Shown here one piece after another: positions 31,572 through 32,147 of a DNA stretch of 32,147 nt. This DNA is from a virus. A model generated the notes under the pieces. It searched no databases. It saw nothing but the letters and a program-made list of their open reading frames with translations, and was not told the origin of the DNA. The DNA is taken from positions 1-32,147 of the IMG/VR virus record IMGVR_UViG_3300037227_000009; one strand, 5' to 3'. Positions within the stretch are counted from its first letter, which is position 1. Each line of letters opens with the position of its first letter. Position numbers and translations under genes: made by a program.

Positions 31572-32147
31572 ATGCCTGCTGGATATCCCAAAGATCCTGC
31601 TGCTCATGCTGAGAAGATGGCTGCCCTTTCAAGAGAACGTTCCGCAGCCAAAGTCGCAAATGGTGGTCAGCCTGTCAAACGCACCTACTACAAGAAGGTG
31701 GTTCATCACAAGACGACGCCACCAACCCAAACCGTTACCACCGTCGAACGGAAGCCTAGGAAACCTGCGACCATGAAAGTTACCCAGAAGGGGACTGGGA
31801 GGACCGCGACGGTCTCTGAGAGGTCCACGGCGATCTTGGTTGGAAAACTTACTCGGGAACTTGCCGAGCGTGACAAGACCATCCAAGAACTGTCAACCGA
31901 ACTCAAAGAGGCATTGTTGAAGGGCGATAGACTCGCAGGTGGACTCGCTGATTCAGAAGGCAAACTTTCGGAGAGTAACGCGACCATACAGAATCTCGAA
32001 AACCTGCTCGACGTGGCACAAGCACGAGTTGAAGTTCTTGAGAGGCAAATGCTTCGTCTTGATTCAGATCTTCGCGAGTTGAACGACACCATCGACGAAG
32101 TCGCCGCGCAAACCCGTCTAGTTCATCGACGAAGTCGCCGCGCAAAC
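31572..32147 (+). CDS. Coiled-coil protein, cut by the window edge
   Basis: ATG 31572 follows AAGGAG by seven bases, and the frame stays open for 192 codons to the last base. The N-terminus MPAGYPKDPAAHAEKMAAL is followed by a basic, threonine- and proline-rich segment (about 35-75). A long helical coiled coil from about residue 85 (LVGKLTRELAERDKTIQELS and onward) has regular leucines. The last residues (RLVHRRSRRAN) break this pattern because a 34-base repeat unit shifts the frame, so the end may be wrong. The function is unknown; coiled-coil proteins here may be regulatory or DNA-associated. Confidence 0.6.
   Translation, partial: MPAGYPKDPAAHAEKMAALSRERSAAKVANGGQPVKRTYYKKVVHHKTTPPTQTVTTVERKPRKPATMKVTQKGTGRTATVSERSTAILVGKLTRELAERDKTIQELSTELKEALLKGDRLAGGLADSEGKLSESNATIQNLENLLDVAQARVEVLERQMLRLDSDLRELNDTIDEVAAQTRLVHRRSRRAN
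32090..32147 (+). repeat. 24-bp direct repeat at the window end
   Basis: The same 24 bases (beginning CATCGACGAAGTCG) occur at 32090-32113 and 32124-32147, 34 bases apart, and the second copy ends exactly with the window. The spacing is not a multiple of three, so the copies are read in different frames of the open gene. This may mark an assembly break at a repeat. Confidence 0.85.

Overview
The window reads as a contiguous piece of a tailed double-stranded DNA phage (siphovirus morphology, HK97-type head), with every supportable gene on the plus strand. Genes are tightly packed, with many ATGA stop/start overlaps and strong AGGAGG-type ribosome binding sites. The protein families recalled (protease-capsid fusion, LSLHT tail proteins, GMxWGVR head protein, actinophage-type membrane proteins, collagen-like tail fibres) are most familiar from phages of Actinobacteria and some Firmicutes. 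By eye the base composition is moderate and clearly below that of high-GC actinomycetes. A low-to-mid GC actinobacterial host, such as a freshwater or gut lineage, is therefore my inference, not something the sequence proves. No integrase, repressor, tRNA, CRISPR array or replication gene is seen here.

Layout. Positions 87-5394 hold a host-recognition module: short tail-fibre-like proteins, a tail protein carrying three YVTN beta-propeller repeats, a glycine-repeat protein, and a collagen-like fibre. Positions 5441-8124 hold small accessory genes (coiled-coil protein, DUF6527-like protein, HNH endonuclease, a small protein that seems to start at ATC, a frameshifted membrane protein, a 51-residue ORF) and the amidase endolysin. 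Positions 8153-17907 are the head and neck module: a gp6-like connector, a GMHWGVR head protein, large terminase, portal, coiled-coil protein, a single 785-residue protease-linker-capsid fusion, head-closure and tail-terminator-like proteins, major tail protein, tail assembly chaperone and a gp10-like protein. Positions 17904-29354 are the tail: a 1555-residue tape measure, distal and minor tail proteins, a seven-bladed propeller protein, a large hub-like protein with an embedded peptidoglycan-binding segment, and a mosaic tip protein whose GC-rich N-terminal half resembles glutamic-peptidase/jelly-roll secreted proteins. Positions 29372-30131 encode two membrane proteins that could act as holins.

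Positions 30132-31571 differ in style from the rest. Six near-identical promoters (CTCGCA, 14 bases, TATAAT) drive short units. Three of these encode small proteins and three appear to make roughly 75-90 nt RNAs with no convincing ORF, several ending in terminator hairpins. A coiled-coil protein gene then runs off the right edge, where a 24-bp direct repeat ends exactly at the window boundary.

How it works together: terminase, HNH protein and portal package DNA into a shell built from the protease-capsid fusion. Connector and terminator proteins join this to a long flexible tail whose length is set by the tape measure. The hub, propeller and fibre proteins at the tip contact the host, the amidase and membrane proteins release progeny, and the promoter array probably belongs to an early or regulatory programme.
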